Origin: an uncultured Clostridia bacterium
GTDB lineage: Bacteria; Bacillota; Clostridia; Oscillospirales; Acutalibacteraceae
Direction: 5' to 3'
NCBI GenBank assembly: GCA_937880805.1
Contig: CALGRR010000042.1
Span: 1-18,244, forward strand
DNA: 18,244 nt
Shown here: positions 8,180 to 15,951 of the stretch, one piece after another
How the letters are laid out: every line of letters begins with the position of its first letter
Numbering within the stretch: position 1 is the stretch's first letter
The notes under the pieces: generated by a model
What the model saw: only the letters and a program-made list of their open reading frames with translations
Database searches by the model: none
Told to the model about the DNA's origin: nothing
Position numbers and translations under genes: made by a program

Positions 8180-8208
8180 TTGACAAAGATAAATATAAAT
8201 ATTAAACT
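8180..8208 (+). promoter_or_regulatory. Probable sigma-A promoter of the aldolase gene
   Basis: A perfect TTGACA (8180-8185), only 2 nt after the sigF stop, is followed after 17 nt by TAAACT (8203-8208), which matches four of six -10 bases. Transcription would start around 8215, inside the sigF terminator hairpin, so initiation here would escape that terminator. Confidence 0.55.
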
Positions 8209-8210
8209 AA

Positions 8211-8240
8211 AAGCGGCATCTTTTGCCGCTTATTATTTTT
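8211..8240 (+). terminator. Intrinsic terminator of the spoIIA operon
   Basis: AAGCGGCA (8211-8218) pairs perfectly with TGCCGCTT (8224-8231) around a five-base loop, and the T-rich tail runs to 8240. It closes the spoIIAA-spoIIAB-sigF operon. Confidence 0.9.
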
Positions 8241-8253
8241 TGAGGTGGTTTAT

Positions 8254-9177
8254 ATGATAAAGAATATACCCGACGGTGTATACCCCACAATGATAACCCC
8301 ATTTACAGCAGACAACAAAATTGATTACGACGGCGTTCTTTCACTTCTTAACTGGTATTCCGAAAACGGCTGTGACGGTGTTTTTGCAATCTGTCAGTCA
8401 AGCGAAATATTCTTCCTTTCATTTGAAGAAAGACTTGAGCTTCTGAAGTTTATTATGAAAAATGCACCCAAGAATCTGAGCATTATTGCATCGGGTCATA
8501 CCGCAGATGACCTTGACAGACAGATTTATGAAGCAAATGCTTTCATCAACGAAGGCATTGATGCATATGTTTTCATTGCAAACCGTTTTGCAAAGCAGGA
8601 TGAGGATGATTCTGTTTTCCTTCGCAATTATGAAAAAATGGTTTCTTCAATTCCCGAAATCGGCCTCGGAATTTACGAGTGCCCCTATCCTTACAAGAGA
8701 TTAATGCAGCCCGAAACATTAAGACAGTGTGCTCTTGACGGCAGACTCAAGTTCCTTAAGGATACCTGCTGCAAGATTGAAATGATAAGAGAAAAGCTTG
8801 CTGCTGTTGAAGGCCTCGGCCTTAAAATTTATAATGCAAACTCAGCAACTCTTCTTGAATCTCTTGAAGCGGGCTGTGCAGGATTTTCGGGCGTTATGGG
8901 CAATTTCCATCCCGAGATTTATTCGTGGCTTTGCAAAAACTTTAAGTCAGAGCCCGAAAAAGCAAAGGAAGTTCAGGCGTTCCTCGGCTTTGCTTCGCTT
9001 GCTGAATGCCAGATGTATCCCGTTAATGCAAAATACCATCTCGGTCTTTGCGGTATAGATATCGGCTATCACACAAGATCAAAGGATCCCGCAATGTTTA
9101 CCGATGCAAACAAGAAAGAAATCGAGCAGATGTTTATCGTTGAGAATATTATAAAAAAGCACTTTAATATTGTATAA
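8254..9177 (+). CDS. DapA/NanA-family aldolase or dehydratase
   Basis: This 307-residue TIM-barrel protein belongs to the dihydrodipicolinate synthase / N-acetylneuraminate lyase family. These enzymes form a Schiff base with pyruvate or a 2-keto sugar acid. The Schiff-base lysine is K169 in KFLKDT, and the conserved tyrosine is Y141 in GIYECPYP. The pyruvate-carboxylate loop, GTTGE in typical DapA, reads CQSSE here, so this is unlikely to be the lysine-pathway DapA; a sugar-acid aldolase or dehydratase is more likely. The start is ATG 8254, because GAGGTGG at 8242-8248 sits before it; the GTG at 8245 is inside that ribosome site. It stands apart from sigF behind a terminator and has its own promoter. 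The exact substrate is not known. Confidence 0.85.
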   Translation: MIKNIPDGVYPTMITPFTADNKIDYDGVLSLLNWYSENGCDGVFAICQSSEIFFLSFEERLELLKFIMKNAPKNLSIIASGHTADDLDRQIYEANAFINEGIDAYVFIANRFAKQDEDDSVFLRNYEKMVSSIPEIGLGIYECPYPYKRLMQPETLRQCALDGRLKFLKDTCCKIEMIREKLAAVEGLGLKIYNANSATLLESLEAGCAGFSGVMGNFHPEIYSWLCKNFKSEPEKAKEVQAFLGFASLAECQMYPVNAKYHLGLCGIDIGYHTRSKDPAMFTDANKKEIEQMFIVENIIKKHFNIV

Positions 9178-9212
9178 TTTGCCTGATTTGTGTATTTTAT
9201 TAGAAAAATATG

Positions 9213-9241
9213 TTGATTTATTGTTAACGGTATGTTAATAT
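9213..9241 (+). promoter_or_regulatory. Promoter of the 514-residue reductase gene
   Basis: TTGATT (9213-9218) is followed after 17 nt by TAATAT (9236-9241), with TG at 9233-9234 forming an extended -10 (TGTTAATAT). It lies about 48 nt before the start codon. The spacing and the extended -10 support a sigma-A promoter. Confidence 0.65.
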
Positions 9242-9288
9242 TTTAAAGTAGCAATTCAGGCTTTTATTAAATTTTTGGAGGAATTAAA

Positions 9289-10833
9289 ATGGCTCAGAAA
9301 AAGACCGTATTCCTTACCGGTGCTTCGGGCACAATGGGTTGGGAAGGCTTCAAGCAGCTCTACGCAAAGAAATGTTTCAAAATAGTTGTTCTCCTTCGTG
9401 ACAGCGAAAAGAACAGAAAGATGTTTGCTCCTTATATGAACGATCCTTCAGTTAAGATTGTTTGGGGCGACCTTAAAAACTATGAGAGCGTTCTTGAATG
9501 CGTAACAGGTTCGGATTATGTTCTCCACGTTGGCGGTATGGTTTCACCTTCAGCCGACTATTATCCCATCAACACAATCAAAACAAATGTTGGTGCAGCA
9601 AAGAACATCGTTGCAGCAGTTAAGGCACAGCCTAACGCAGACGATATCAAGGTTGTTTATATCGGTACTGTTGCCGAAACAGGTGAAAGAGACGATCCCA
9701 TCCATTGGGCACGTACGGGCGACCCTGTTAAAATCAGCGTTTATGACCACTATGCAACATCAAAGGTTCTTGCAGAACAGGTTTTTGCAGAGTCAGGTCT
9801 TAAGCATTGGGTATCACTCCGTCAGTCAGGTATTCTTTATCCTGAAATCGTTAAGAATATGGAACCCATTATGTATCACGTTGTTATCAACGGCGTTCTT
9901 GAATGGGCAACAGTTGAAGATTCGGGCCGTCTTCTCGTAAATGTTTGCGGCGACGATATTCCCGAAGAGTTCTGGAGAAGATTCTATAACATCGGTTCAG
10001 GTGCACAGTACAGAATCACAAACTTTGAATTTGAAAAGCTTCTTCTCGGTAAATACGGCCTTGGCCTCGGCGATCCCAGAAAGCTTTTCGATCCCGATTG
10101 GTTTATCACAAGAAACTTCCACGGTCAGTGGTATCTTGACTCAGATGTTCTTGAAAAGTATTGCCACTTCCGTGCAAATATGCCCATTGAAGATTACTTC
10201 AAGAGCGTTATGAACAGAGTAGAATGGTTCTATAAGCTTGCAAAGCTTGCAAAGCCCTTCGCATTTGCTGTTAAGCCCTTTATGAAGAAGATTGCTAAAA
10301 CTCCCGTTTACGGTACTCTTTGGTGGAGAGAAAACAATGTTGCTCCCAGAATCAACGCTTATGTTGGCTCAAAAGAGAAGTGGGATGCAATCGGCAGTGA
10401 TTGGAGCAAGGTTAAGGTTTACCGTCCCAACGACGATCCTTCAAAGGCTCTTGTTCTTGATCACGGTTATGATGAAACAAAAGACTTTGATTCACTTACA
10501 CTTGAAGACCTTCAGAAGGCAGCTGCTTTCAGAGGCGGCGAATGCCTTGCAGCAGAAATCGTTGATATGTATACTCCCGTTCTCTGGAAGTGTGCTCACG
10601 GTCACGAGTTTATGATGTCACCCAACCTCGTTCTTCGCGGCGGTCACTGGTGTAATGAAGAGCTTCCCTCAACCCTTGAAAAGGCTGAGCAGAAGAAGTT
10701 CCGCTGGGCATATGATGACGAAGCAAAGGTTAATCCCTTCTTCGCACAGGTTTGGTATCCTCTTCACGATAAGAGCGAAAACAATGTATACACAGAAGAA
10801 ATCTATAAGGATTTCAAAGAGTATCAGAAATAA
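9289..10833 (+). CDS. NAD-dependent epimerase/dehydratase (extended SDR) with treble-clef-finger-like C-terminal domain
   Basis: The first 330 or so residues of this 514-residue protein are an extended short-chain dehydrogenase. The nucleotide loop is TGASGTMG at 10-17, D61 falls in the WGDLKN motif, and the catalytic pair is Y155xxxK159 (YATSK). It probably oxidises or epimerises a sugar or polyol using NAD(P). Residues 330-514 are not part of a normal SDR. They contain RGGECL (415-420), WKCAHGHEF (433-441) and GGHWC (451-455), a pattern of the treble-clef zinc finger family in which RGG-C-L, WxC-x-GHxW and WCPxC recur. Here the last cysteine is missing (WCNE). GGAGG at 9277-9281 sets the start. 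Codon use is clean and highly biased, suggesting good expression. It has its own promoter and a strong terminator. The substrate is not predictable. Confidence 0.85.
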   Translation: MAQKKTVFLTGASGTMGWEGFKQLYAKKCFKIVVLLRDSEKNRKMFAPYMNDPSVKIVWGDLKNYESVLECVTGSDYVLHVGGMVSPSADYYPINTIKTNVGAAKNIVAAVKAQPNADDIKVVYIGTVAETGERDDPIHWARTGDPVKISVYDHYATSKVLAEQVFAESGLKHWVSLRQSGILYPEIVKNMEPIMYHVVINGVLEWATVEDSGRLLVNVCGDDIPEEFWRRFYNIGSGAQYRITNFEFEKLLLGKYGLGLGDPRKLFDPDWFITRNFHGQWYLDSDVLEKYCHFRANMPIEDYFKSVMNRVEWFYKLAKLAKPFAFAVKPFMKKIAKTPVYGTLWWRENNVAPRINAYVGSKEKWDAIGSDWSKVKVYRPNDDPSKALVLDHGYDETKDFDSLTLEDLQKAAAFRGGECLAAEIVDMYTPVLWKCAHGHEFMMSPNLVLRGGHWCNEELPSTLEKAEQKKFRWAYDDEAKVNPFFAQVWYPLHDKSENNVYTEEIYKDFKEYQK

Positions 10834-10843
10834 TAACATAACG

Positions 10844-10877
10844 GCGGAGAGCACAGATGCTCTCCGCTTTTTCTTTT
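10844..10877 (+). terminator. Intrinsic terminator after the reductase gene
   Basis: GCGGAGAGCA (10844-10853) pairs perfectly with TGCTCTCCGC (10858-10867) around a four-base loop, followed by TTTTTCTTTT. It is one of the strongest terminators in the window and isolates the reductase gene from the lipoprotein-GH27 pair. Confidence 0.95.
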
Positions 10878-10891
10878 ATTTATGTTGAAAC

Positions 10892-10920
10892 TTGAGGCTC
10901 TTTATGATAAAATTTATAAT
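10892..10920 (+). promoter_or_regulatory. Promoter of the lipoprotein-GH27 operon
   Basis: TTGAGG (10892-10897) is followed after exactly 17 nt by a perfect TATAAT (10915-10920), 33 nt before the lipoprotein start. A second TTGAAA at 10885-10890 would give a 24 nt spacer and is less likely. Confidence 0.8.
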
Positions 10921-10953
10921 GACAGATTTTAAATATCTTCAAGGAGCTTTTAA

Positions 10954-12891
10954 ATGAAAAAAAACAATACGATTATTGCCATAATAATTATAATAACTTT
11001 GTTTCTTCTTTCAGGGTGTAAGAACCTTTCATCTTTTTCGGCGGGCGATTCAGAACTGAAAATCGGTGTTGAAAAAATCGGCAGCGAATTCAATCCTTTT
11101 TATGCAGAAAAAGAAACAAACAATGAAATTATTAATCAGGTTTTTGTTCCGATACTTCAAACAACTTCCGATAATTCTTTGAAGAATTATTGCGGAGGTA
11201 TTTCATATGAATATGTCGGAGAAAATCAGGTTAAATACACCATAACAATCCGTGATGATCTTCGTTTTTCAAACGGTGATTACGTTACTATTCAGGATTT
11301 GATAGAGTTCTTCTATTTTATTTCGGATGCAACCTATAAGGGTACCTACAGCGAATGGTATCTTAATGATATTGCAGGCTTAAAGGAATATTATTTTGAT
11401 GATAAAAACTATATTGACTCAATAAATGCTATTGAAGAAAAGATTATTTCGGATTATACCGTTGCAACAATAGGGGAGGACGATTTGATTGAATATCTGA
11501 TTGCAACCTCCATTGAAGGCAGGTATAGCGGCGGAGTTGATTCGCCGTCACCCTCGGGAGAAAGCTGGAGAGATTATTTTGTTCGCTATCAGTATTCTGA
11601 AGAGCTTGAGGCACTTGGCTCAACACCGTCGGATGAAGATGTGTTAAAGCTTGCGGCAAAGGTTGAGGCGGAGCAGAATCCTCATTCATATAACCCTGAA
11701 AATTGGTACAGAGAAAAGTTTTATAATGAATATATAGAAAGAAATTATTCCAACGGAATAAGCGTGCCTGAAATCAGCGGAATAAAAAAGGTTAACGACT
11801 ATACCTGCACGGTTCTCTTTAATTCCCGTAATATTAATACGATTTCTCAGATTAATATCCCCATTGTTTCTGCAGAAAAATATCTTTCACAGTATATGAA
11901 GGGCAAGGCGGAGGAAATAAATCAGACAGAAGAAATGCCTCTCGGCTGCGGACCGTATTGCTATTCGGAAATCTCTGACGGTGAAGCAGAGCTTTCTGCA
12001 AACGAATACTATTTTAACGGTGCACCCGAGTTCGGCACTCTGGAGTTTGTTGATTTGTCAAAAGAAAAGAAATCTGCATCGGAGCTTGTTTTATCAGGTA
12101 AAATTGATGTTGCAACAACCCTTGCAACACAAAGCATTATTAATTCTTTCGGCGAAAACCCGGTTGAATATTTTATAAATCATAACGATGAATACACATC
12201 GCTTTTCTTTAACTCATCAAAGCTGACACAGCAGCAAAGAAGGGCTCTTATGGGTCTTTGCTCGCTTAACGGCTCGGTTGAAAATGAAATCGGCTCATAT
12301 TTTACGGGCCTTAAAAGACCGCTCAGTGTCAGATTTGAAGAATATCCGCACCATATAACAGAGCCGTATTATAAAGAAAGTGCATACACGGCTTTCACTA
12401 TTGTAAACACCGAAACTTTGCCGTCTGAGCTTACTGCTTATTATTGTGGCGATGAGCTCGAAAAAATATGGCTCGAAGAATATAAAAATATTTTATCGTC
12501 AAAGGGTGTAAAGCTTAATATTGTTTCGGTATCCGAAGAAGAGCTCGCCTCGGGAAAAGCGGATTTGTGGATAGCTTCTGTTGCCGACGGTGCAACAAGC
12601 GATAAATATGATTGGTTTAACACAAACGGCAAGCTGAATACGGTTAATATAAGCAACCCCGAAATAGATGCGTTAACGCAGCAAATCCGTTCAGCACTCG
12701 GTCTTTCGGATAAAACGGCATTAACCGAAAAGGTGCTTGATCTCGTTATGGAGCAGGCTGTTGAGTGCCCTCTTTATCAGCGTCAGAGGGTAACGGTTTA
12801 TAATACTGAAAATATCAGCGAAGAAAGCTTTTCTTCGGATTTTGATTATGACGGATTCTCTTATTCCGTTGCTGTTCTTAAGAAAAAATAA
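10954..12891 (+). CDS. Substrate-binding lipoprotein of ABC transporter family 5 (OppA/DppA-like)
   Basis: This 645-residue protein has a short basic start, an isoleucine-rich helix and the lipobox LSGC with C22 as the lipid anchor, so it should sit on the outer face of the membrane. The rest resembles family 5 solute-binding proteins. LKIGVEKIGSEFNPF and RDDLRFSNGDYVTIQDL (about 108-124) match the N-terminal lobe, and the C-terminal region ends with a CPLYQRQRVTVYN strand. That family binds oligopeptides, nickel and also oligosaccharides. AAGGAG at 10941-10946 sets the start. No permease or ATPase gene lies beside it; its only close neighbour is the GH27 gene, 9 nt downstream. It may present sugar or peptide ligand to a transporter encoded elsewhere. 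Confidence 0.85.
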   Translation: MKKNNTIIAIIIIITLFLLSGCKNLSSFSAGDSELKIGVEKIGSEFNPFYAEKETNNEIINQVFVPILQTTSDNSLKNYCGGISYEYVGENQVKYTITIRDDLRFSNGDYVTIQDLIEFFYFISDATYKGTYSEWYLNDIAGLKEYYFDDKNYIDSINAIEEKIISDYTVATIGEDDLIEYLIATSIEGRYSGGVDSPSPSGESWRDYFVRYQYSEELEALGSTPSDEDVLKLAAKVEAEQNPHSYNPENWYREKFYNEYIERNYSNGISVPEISGIKKVNDYTCTVLFNSRNINTISQINIPIVSAEKYLSQYMKGKAEEINQTEEMPLGCGPYCYSEISDGEAELSANEYYFNGAPEFGTLEFVDLSKEKKSASELVLSGKIDVATTLATQSIINSFGENPVEYFINHNDEYTSLFFNSSKLTQQQRRALMGLCSLNGSVENEIGSYFTGLKRPLSVRFEEYPHHITEPYYKESAYTAFTIVNTETLPSELTAYYCGDELEKIWLEEYKNILSSKGVKLNIVSVSEEELASGKADLWIASVADGATSDKYDWFNTNGKLNTVNISNPEIDALTQQIRSALGLSDKTALTEKVLDLVMEQAVECPLYQRQRVTVYNTENISEESFSSDFDYDGFSYSVAVLKKK

Positions 12892-12906
12892 AAGGAATGA
12901 ATGCTT

Positions 12907-14625
12907 ATGTCTAAATTAATACCCGCCGCATTATTCGGAATCGGTGCTGCAATGGCGGCAAAATATTTAAAAGATAACAAATCAAATATTACCTCTGCTG
13001 CGAAAAAAGCGATTAATCTCACAAAGCTCACCTATCCGATTGATTCAACCTATGATAACGGCGTTGCACTGACTCCGCCTATGGGCTGGTCAAGCTGGAA
13101 TCTTTTCAGAAATAAGATTGATGAAAACCTGATTTATGAAATGGGCGTTGCCCTCAAAGAAAGCGGGTTGCTCGATTGCGGATATGAATATCTTAACATT
13201 GATGATTGCTGGCATTCTTCAATGCGTGATAAAAACGGCAGATTGCAGGGTGATCTGGTAACATTTCCAAGCGGCATCAAGGCTCTTGTTGAAAAGGTAA
13301 ACGCTTTGGGTCTTAAGCTTGGCATTTATACCTCTAACGGCACTCTGACTTGCGAAGACCTTCCTGCAAGCCTCGGCTATGAAGCTGTTGACGCCGATAC
13401 CTTTGCAGAGTGGGGCGTTGAGTATTTTAAATATGATTTCTGCCACAATATTCCTATTCCGAGAGAAGCTCCTGCAATCGAAAAGCTCACCTTTTCTCTT
13501 GCTGGCTCATCGGATTATATTGAGTGCAGACCCGATGATGCGGTATTAAGCGGAGAAGCGGCTTTGGTTAAAGATTCATCACTTTCCGAAGGCAAGTATA
13601 TTTCGGGTCTTTCAGCTAATGCTGGTGCTTGCGAGTGGCTGAATGTTTATGCCGATGAGGCGGGGGAATATAACCTCACATTATGCATACGCAAAAAGAA
13701 GAACACAGATAAATATATTGAAATTAAAATAAACGGAACCGATGTTTACAAAACAACTCTTCCCGCAACAAAGAGCTTTACTCCCGAGGGAAGGCATCAG
13801 GTAAAGGTTTATCTTAACAAAGGTATTAACACCGTTAAGCTTTATAATCCCGTTGCCTCAAAGCAGGATAGTGCCGCAATTCAATATATAAATATGGGCA
13901 AGGAGCTCAAAAGAGCAACCAAGGAATATGCCAAAAAAAACGGCACCGAAGAAAAACCCATAGTTTATTCAATCTGCGAATGGGGCAGAAACCACCCATG
14001 GAAATGGGGCAGGCAGGCGGGTAATCTTTGGAGAACAACCGGTGATATAAAACCCATATGGGCATCGGTTCTCGCTATTTATGAGTTCAATGTGCGTCTT
14101 TATAAGCACTCGGGTGTCGGCGGGTGGAATGACCCCGATATGCTCGAAGTCGGCAACGGAAAGCTCACTTTGGAAGAAAACAAGAGCCATTTTACCCTCT
14201 GGTGCATGATGGCTGCACCTCTTATTCTCGGCAACGATATTCGTGCCTTTATAAAATCCGACGGCTCGGTTGATACCGAAAACGAAATATATAAAATTCT
14301 TTCAAACAAAGAGCTTATTTCAGTTGACCAGGATTCCTGCGGAATTCAGGGCAGAAGAATCAAATCTAACGGAATGCACGATGTTCTGGTTAAACCTCTT
14401 GAAAATAACGAATTTGCATTGTGCTTCTTTAATAAATCATCAGAGCCCTTTGTTATTGAGCATTCATTGAGAGATATTGTTTTCAGACCGTTTGTTACAA
14501 CTCCTTATGCAAAGCAATATTCTGTTAAGGATTTATGGAGCGGTGAAACCGAAACGGTTGAAGATATTGTTTCTGCAACCGTTCAGGGCCACGGAGTAAG
14601 AGTTTTCAGGGTTAAGGCGATATAA
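12907..14625 (+). CDS. GH27 alpha-galactosidase-like glycoside hydrolase with inserted carbohydrate-binding-like module
   Basis: This protein (572 residues from ATG 12907; 574 from ATG 12901) has the GH27 core. It opens with TPPMGWSSWNLF, has YLNIDDCWH and KYDFCHN with the expected nucleophile Asp (GAT at 13435-13437), and WRTTGDI with the likely acid/base Asp (codon 14044-14046). GVGGWNDPDMLEVGNG follows. Between KYDFCHN and IVYSICEWGR, where a GH27 normally has a short loop, about 120 residues resemble a CBM6/35-type beta-sandwich (GKYISGL, EWLNVYADEAGEYNL, then NKGINTVKLYN). The N terminus has a hydrophobic stretch (IPAALFGIGAAMAAKYL), perhaps a membrane anchor; no cleavage site is evident. 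AAAGGA at 12891-12896 is 10 nt from ATG 12907 but only 4 nt from ATG 12901, so I prefer 12907. It is co-transcribed with the lipoprotein. Confidence 0.92.
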   Translation: MSKLIPAALFGIGAAMAAKYLKDNKSNITSAAKKAINLTKLTYPIDSTYDNGVALTPPMGWSSWNLFRNKIDENLIYEMGVALKESGLLDCGYEYLNIDDCWHSSMRDKNGRLQGDLVTFPSGIKALVEKVNALGLKLGIYTSNGTLTCEDLPASLGYEAVDADTFAEWGVEYFKYDFCHNIPIPREAPAIEKLTFSLAGSSDYIECRPDDAVLSGEAALVKDSSLSEGKYISGLSANAGACEWLNVYADEAGEYNLTLCIRKKKNTDKYIEIKINGTDVYKTTLPATKSFTPEGRHQVKVYLNKGINTVKLYNPVASKQDSAAIQYINMGKELKRATKEYAKKNGTEEKPIVYSICEWGRNHPWKWGRQAGNLWRTTGDIKPIWASVLAIYEFNVRLYKHSGVGGWNDPDMLEVGNGKLTLEENKSHFTLWCMMAAPLILGNDIRAFIKSDGSVDTENEIYKILSNKELISVDQDSCGIQGRRIKSNGMHDVLVKPLENNEFALCFFNKSSEPFVIEHSLRDIVFRPFVTTPYAKQYSVKDLWSGETETVEDIVSATVQGHGVRVFRVKAI

Positions 14626-14631
14626 AAGTTA

Positions 14632-14666
14632 AGCACCATAGAAATCAATCTATGGTGCTGTTTTTA
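14632..14666 (+). terminator. Terminator hairpin between convergent genes
   Basis: AGCACCATAGA (14632-14642) pairs perfectly with TCTATGGTGCT (14649-14659), and a TTTTTAT tail follows on the plus strand. It ends the lipoprotein-GH27 operon. The oxidoreductase gene converges on it from the other strand and its stop codon is at 14664-14666, so the hairpin may serve both directions; the T-run on the minus side (TTAACTTTTATA) is weaker. Confidence 0.9.
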
Positions 14667-15944
14667 TAATATAACCTCTTCAGGCTTGCCGTTATTTTCT
14701 CTTGATTTATCTGCGAGAAAAACAACAAGATGACCTGAAAGCGAATCGTGAATATCCGTGCAGGAAACAGAGGGCTGTTCATTTCTTGCGTAGGCAACAA
14801 AATCTCTCACAAGGTCAAGGTCACCTCCGCCGTGAGTATCGTTATCGATTTTTAAATCGAACTCTGTGTCATCGTGCTCACAGCCGGGCCGTGGGTCAAT
14901 TTTTGAAAGAGTAAACTTTGCCTTTTCAAAATCGCCTGTGATAACACCCTTTGTGCCGGTGATGTGAATTGTTCTTGTGCCGTAGCTTGTGCCGCCAACC
15001 ATATTATGGGTGCCCGTTGCACCGTTTGCAAACATAACATTAACGCTTTGGTGGTCAACAACATTGTTATCGCTTTTATATGCACAAACGCCGTAGGGAC
15101 TTGTTTTGAGAAGGTTGATTTTATCTTCAATGGTGGGATTTTCGATGTTTTCAAGTGCATCCCAAACATAGAATGACCATCTGTCGGGGTGGTCAATATA
15201 AATACGCTTTGCCGAATATAAGCATTCGTCAACAAGCGGGCAGTCAACAAGGCAGCGTGTGCCCGAATTCTCGGGTGCATTCTCTTTAACAAACTGAAGA
15301 TTGCTTCCGAAGCTTGAAACATATCTGGGCTTATTATCTCCCATAAGCCACATCATAATATCAAGGTCGTGGCAGCATTTGGCAAGAAGCATTGAGCTGT
15401 GGCATTTTTCGGAATTGTTCCATTTGCCTCTTACGTGACTTGTTGACATATGGTGATAGCTAACGTATTCATTTGTCTGAATGCTTATTATTTCGCCGAT
15501 TTCACCTGCAAGAATGAGCTCCTTGATTTTTCTGTAAAAAGGTGCATAGCGAAGCACAAAGCAAACCATAACCTTTCTGCCGTATTTCTCGGCAGCTTCA
15601 ACCAATTCTCTGGCTTCTTTTTCATTAACGGCAAAGGGCTTTTCAAGAAGCACATCGTAGCCGGCTTTAAGAAGCGGAATTGTTGTTTGAATATGTATAT
15701 GGTCCATTGTGCCGTTTATAACCGCATCTGCAAATTTCGGAGCAGCGGCAAGCTCTTCTGCTGATTCAAAGCATCTGTCCTCAGGAATGCCGAAACGCTT
15801 TGCAATGGAGCTTCTTCGGTGTTCATCGGGGTCGGCAACGCCGACTATTTCCATTTTATCGCTTTCAATTTCGGCAAGCTCGGCATAAGTGAGGCTTCTG
15901 TGCCCGCCTCCGACAATTATAGTTTTCAAGGGTCCTTTTTTCAT
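14664..15944 (-). CDS. Gfo/Idh/MocA-family oxidoreductase
   Basis: This 426-residue NAD(P)-dependent oxidoreductase acts on a sugar, polyol or related compound. The N-terminal Rossmann fold begins with TIIVGGGHRS (residues 8-17). EKP is at 101-103, and K189xxHD (KCCHD, 189-193) is the usual catalytic Lys-His pair. A run of cysteines, C231, C235, C241 and C287, sits in an insert in the C-terminal domain, just before the DHQSVNVMF strand that ends that fold. No strong ribosome site precedes ATG 15944; translation probably follows from the transporter gene, whose stop is only 7 nt upstream. The substrate is not predictable, but the pairing with a sugar symporter suggests a sugar-derived compound. 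Confidence 0.9.
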   Translation of the reverse strand: MKKGPLKTIIVGGGHRSLTYAELAEIESDKMEIVGVADPDEHRRSSIAKRFGIPEDRCFESAEELAAAPKFADAVINGTMDHIHIQTTIPLLKAGYDVLLEKPFAVNEKEARELVEAAEKYGRKVMVCFVLRYAPFYRKIKELILAGEIGEIISIQTNEYVSYHHMSTSHVRGKWNNSEKCHSSMLLAKCCHDLDIMMWLMGDNKPRYVSSFGSNLQFVKENAPENSGTRCLVDCPLVDECLYSAKRIYIDHPDRWSFYVWDALENIENPTIEDKINLLKTSPYGVCAYKSDNNVVDHQSVNVMFANGATGTHNMVGGTSYGTRTIHITGTKGVITGDFEKAKFTLSKIDPRPGCEHDDTEFDLKIDNDTHGGGDLDLVRDFVAYARNEQPSVSCTDIHDSLSGHLVVFLADKSRENNGKPEEVIL

Positions 15945-15951
15945 AGTATGT

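Noticed and set aside
9181..9261. GCCTGA and TCAGGC flanking the gap before the reductase gene
   Set aside because: Only six pairs across a loop of about 70 bases; too weak for a hairpin or operator claim.
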